Assembly (NCBI RefSeq): GCF_000252125.1
Contig: NZ_AHKF01000008.1
Location: 101,586 to 165,585 of the forward strand
Direction: 5' to 3'
Length of the DNA: 64,000 nucleotides
Source: Flavobacterium frigoris PS1
GTDB taxonomy: Bacteria; Bacteroidota; Bacteroidia; Flavobacteriales; Flavobacteriaceae
A program made the position numbers and the translations under genes. Each line of letters begins with the position of its first letter. Position 1 is the first letter of the stretch. Below are positions 62,696 through 64,000 of the stretch, one piece after another. Under the pieces are notes generated by a model. The model ran no database searches. It saw nothing but the letters and a program-made list of their open reading frames with translations, and had not been told where the DNA came from.

Positions 62696-64000
62696 CTATT
62701 TTTCTCTGATTAGATAAATCCAACCTGTTTTGGAGTTCCCGTTATTAAATTCCATAACATAATAATAAGTTGCACTTGGAAGATCGTTCCCATTATCAGA
62801 TTGGCCCTTCCATTGATCCGTATAATTAATTTGGCTATAAACCTTAATACCGTATCTATCAAAAATCGTAAGTTTTTTGACGTCCATTAATCTCAAATCA
62901 AAATACTCATTTGAGCCGTTTCCGTCTGGAGAAATTCCTTTTTGAATATTACAAAATACCGATTCTATAAATATATTTTCTGTTGTTTCACAACCTGTAG
63001 CAGTTGAAGTAATTGTCAAGGAATAATTTAAAGGAAAAGCAACTTCAGAAATACTAGATGATACAATATCTGATACATTTAAAGTGTTAGTATTTGTCCC
63101 CACAGGATTCCCTAAATTATCTTTCCATTGGTAATCAACATTATTCAGATCATACGAACTTGCCAGTGGTGAAGCCGTAATTATATATTCCTTGCTAATA
63201 CAATCACCCACACTCTCAAATTGAATTTGGGCAGGAACAGGTTTTACAGTGATTTTTGCACCTACAGTTATACAGGCGATACTACTTGTGAATCGCACAC
63301 TCATAGTGTAATCCCCAGGACTTAAATTACTAAATTCAGGATTGTCTTGATAACCAGCACCTAAACTATACTGAACGTTATTTTGAGCAGTAATTCTAAT
63401 CGTTCCAGTTTGTACAGCGCATGTAGGATTTACTAATAAAGCCACTGTAGGCACTATCGGTAAAGCAGGAAGTGGATCAATTTTAGTACTTGATACACTT
63501 TGAGTCACACAGCTGTTATCGTCCACATTTCTAACATATAAAACATAGTTATTTGGAGCCAAACCTGAAAATGAATTCGAACTTTGAAACGTCGTTCCAT
63601 TCAAACTATACTCTACTCCCGATTGAGATACTATGTTAATACTTCCAGATGGCGTCGCACAAGAAGGTTGAATCACACTTGCTATTGTTGGAACGAGAGG
63701 TGGGACAGGAACTGCATTAATTTTCGTCGCAGATGCTGAGATTGCCATACAGCTTGGGTCAACTATATTTCTAACATATAACGTATAATTATTTGGGACC
63801 AAAGTTGAAAACGTATTCGAAGTTTGGTACAATGTCCCATTCAAGCTATACTCTACCCCTACTTGCGTTGCTATTACTATTGTTCCCGATGGCACGGCGC
63901 ATGTAGGTTGTGCTACGCTTGATGCAGTTGGAACAAGTACAACTGGCAAGACGTTGATAGTCGTAGGTAATGCTGATAAAGTCACACAGGTCGCATCTAC
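62696..64000 (-). CDS. SprB-like cell-surface adhesin with type B C-terminal sorting domain, 5' end missing
   Basis: The frame runs open to base 64000, so the gene begins outside the window. At least three 80-residue SprB-type repeats are visible (QPTCAVPSGT, QPSCATPSGS, NPTCAVQTGT and their repeated YSLNG... NNYTLYVRN parts), with a fourth partly cut by the edge. A bridging domain follows, and the last about 90 residues (CNIQKGISPDGNGSNEYFDL, FDRYGIKVYSQ, LPSATYYYVM) match the gliding motility-associated, type B C-terminal signal. It is expected to be exported by the type IX system. Confidence 0.93.
   Translation of the reverse strand, partial: VDATCVTLSALPTTINVLPVVLVPTASSVAQPTCAVPSGTIVIATQVGVEYSLNGTLYQTSNTFSTLVPNNYTLYVRNIVDPSCMAISASATKINAVPVPPLVPTIASVIQPSCATPSGSINIVSQSGVEYSLNGTTFQSSNSFSGLAPNNYVLYVRNVDDNSCVTQSVSSTKIDPLPALPIVPTVALLVNPTCAVQTGTIRITAQNNVQYSLGAGYQDNPEFSNLSPGDYTMSVRFTSSIACITVGAKITVKPVPAQIQFESVGDCISKEYIITASPLASSYDLNNVDYQWKDNLGNPVGTNTNTLNVSDIVSSSISEVAFPLNYSLTITSTATGCETTENIFIESVFCNIQKGISPDGNGSNEYFDLRLMDVKKLTIFDRYGIKVYSQINYTDQWKGQSDNGNDLPSATYYYVMEFNNGNSKTGWIYLIREK
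63215..64000 (-). repeat. 240-bp tandem coding repeats of the adhesin
   Basis: Period of exactly 80 codons: unit 1 about 63910-63671, unit 2 63670-63431, unit 3 63430-about 63215, and the tail of a preceding unit 64000-63911. Units 1 and 2 are most alike in protein; unit 3 is more diverged. Confidence 0.85.

Noticed and set aside
63215..64000. Regular 240-bp repeats as a CRISPR or intergenic array
   Set aside because: They are in frame and code for SprB-type repeat domains.

Overview
The window is a 64 kb chromosomal segment of a low-GC Bacteroidota, almost certainly a Flavobacterium or a close relative in the Flavobacteriaceae. The reasons are: a SusC/SusD pair; the gliding/type IX secretion genes gldJ, porU and porV; a SprB-like adhesin with a PorP/SprF-type partner; Bacteroidota -7 boxes (TAnnTTTG) in front of many genes; and start codons preceded by A-rich leaders instead of strong Shine-Dalgarno sites. 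No phage, insertion sequence, CRISPR array or rRNA operon is visible. Most of the window is housekeeping, with one tRNA-Val (anticodon TAC).

Layout. 1-4.1 kb: the 3' part of a SusC-type TonB-dependent receptor and its SusD lipoprotein. 4.3-11.6 kb: rhomboid protease, rarA, then a minus-strand block (TPR protein, mpl, GNAT, radC, a YjjG-type HAD phosphatase, a secreted hypothetical). 11.8-13.9 kb: a glycosyltransferase, a Mpo1-like membrane protein and the decayed tail of an alpha-2-macroglobulin gene. 13.9-20.8 kb: obgE, a CNNM/CBS protein, adk, hpt, then purK and purE. 21-27 kb: M3 peptidase, a UbiA-like membrane protein, gcvP. 27.3-31.6 kb: a ketoacyl-ACP synthase III-like enzyme, a methyltransferase-like protein, a family 2 glycosyltransferase and an MlaE/MlaF lipid transporter pair. 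31.6-38.5 kb: SprT-like protein, SDR, M28 lipoprotein and a tightly packed operon (YHS, DoxX, DinB-like, NRDE/TANGO2, ATP-grasp, LysE-like) next to a Crp/Fnr regulator. 38.6-47.4 kb: acyl-CoA dehydrogenase, anmK, glutamate dehydrogenase, exbB-exbD-tonB-folC, tRNA-Val, murF. 47.4-54.4 kb: gldJ, porU, porV. 54.4-59.7 kb: cdd, pdhA and the E2 gene, a glycosyltransferase, miaE. 59.8-64 kb: OmpA-like protein, PorP/SprF and a repeat-rich adhesin running off the right edge.

How the genes work together. PorU and PorV form part of the complex that cleaves and attaches type IX cargo; GldJ is needed for gliding and secretion; the adhesin at the right edge carries a type B C-terminal sorting signal and so is a likely cargo. 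Mpl, AnmK and MurF all act on cell-wall precursors or recycling. PurK/PurE and Hpt serve purine synthesis and salvage.

The least explained things are: (i) four copies of an intergenic structured element whose ends are conserved but whose central hairpin changes with compensating bases; (ii) the 33.9-38.5 kb operon, which combines a ligase, an exporter and redox/metal-type domains; (iii) the alpha-2-macroglobulin fossil; (iv) several genes whose -7 box lies so close to the ATG that the mRNA may be leaderless. Start codons were moved from the longest ORF where a promoter, stop-codon overlap or usual family length argued for it (hpt, purK, M3 peptidase, methyltransferase, mlaF, LysE-like, DoxX, miaE, OmpA).
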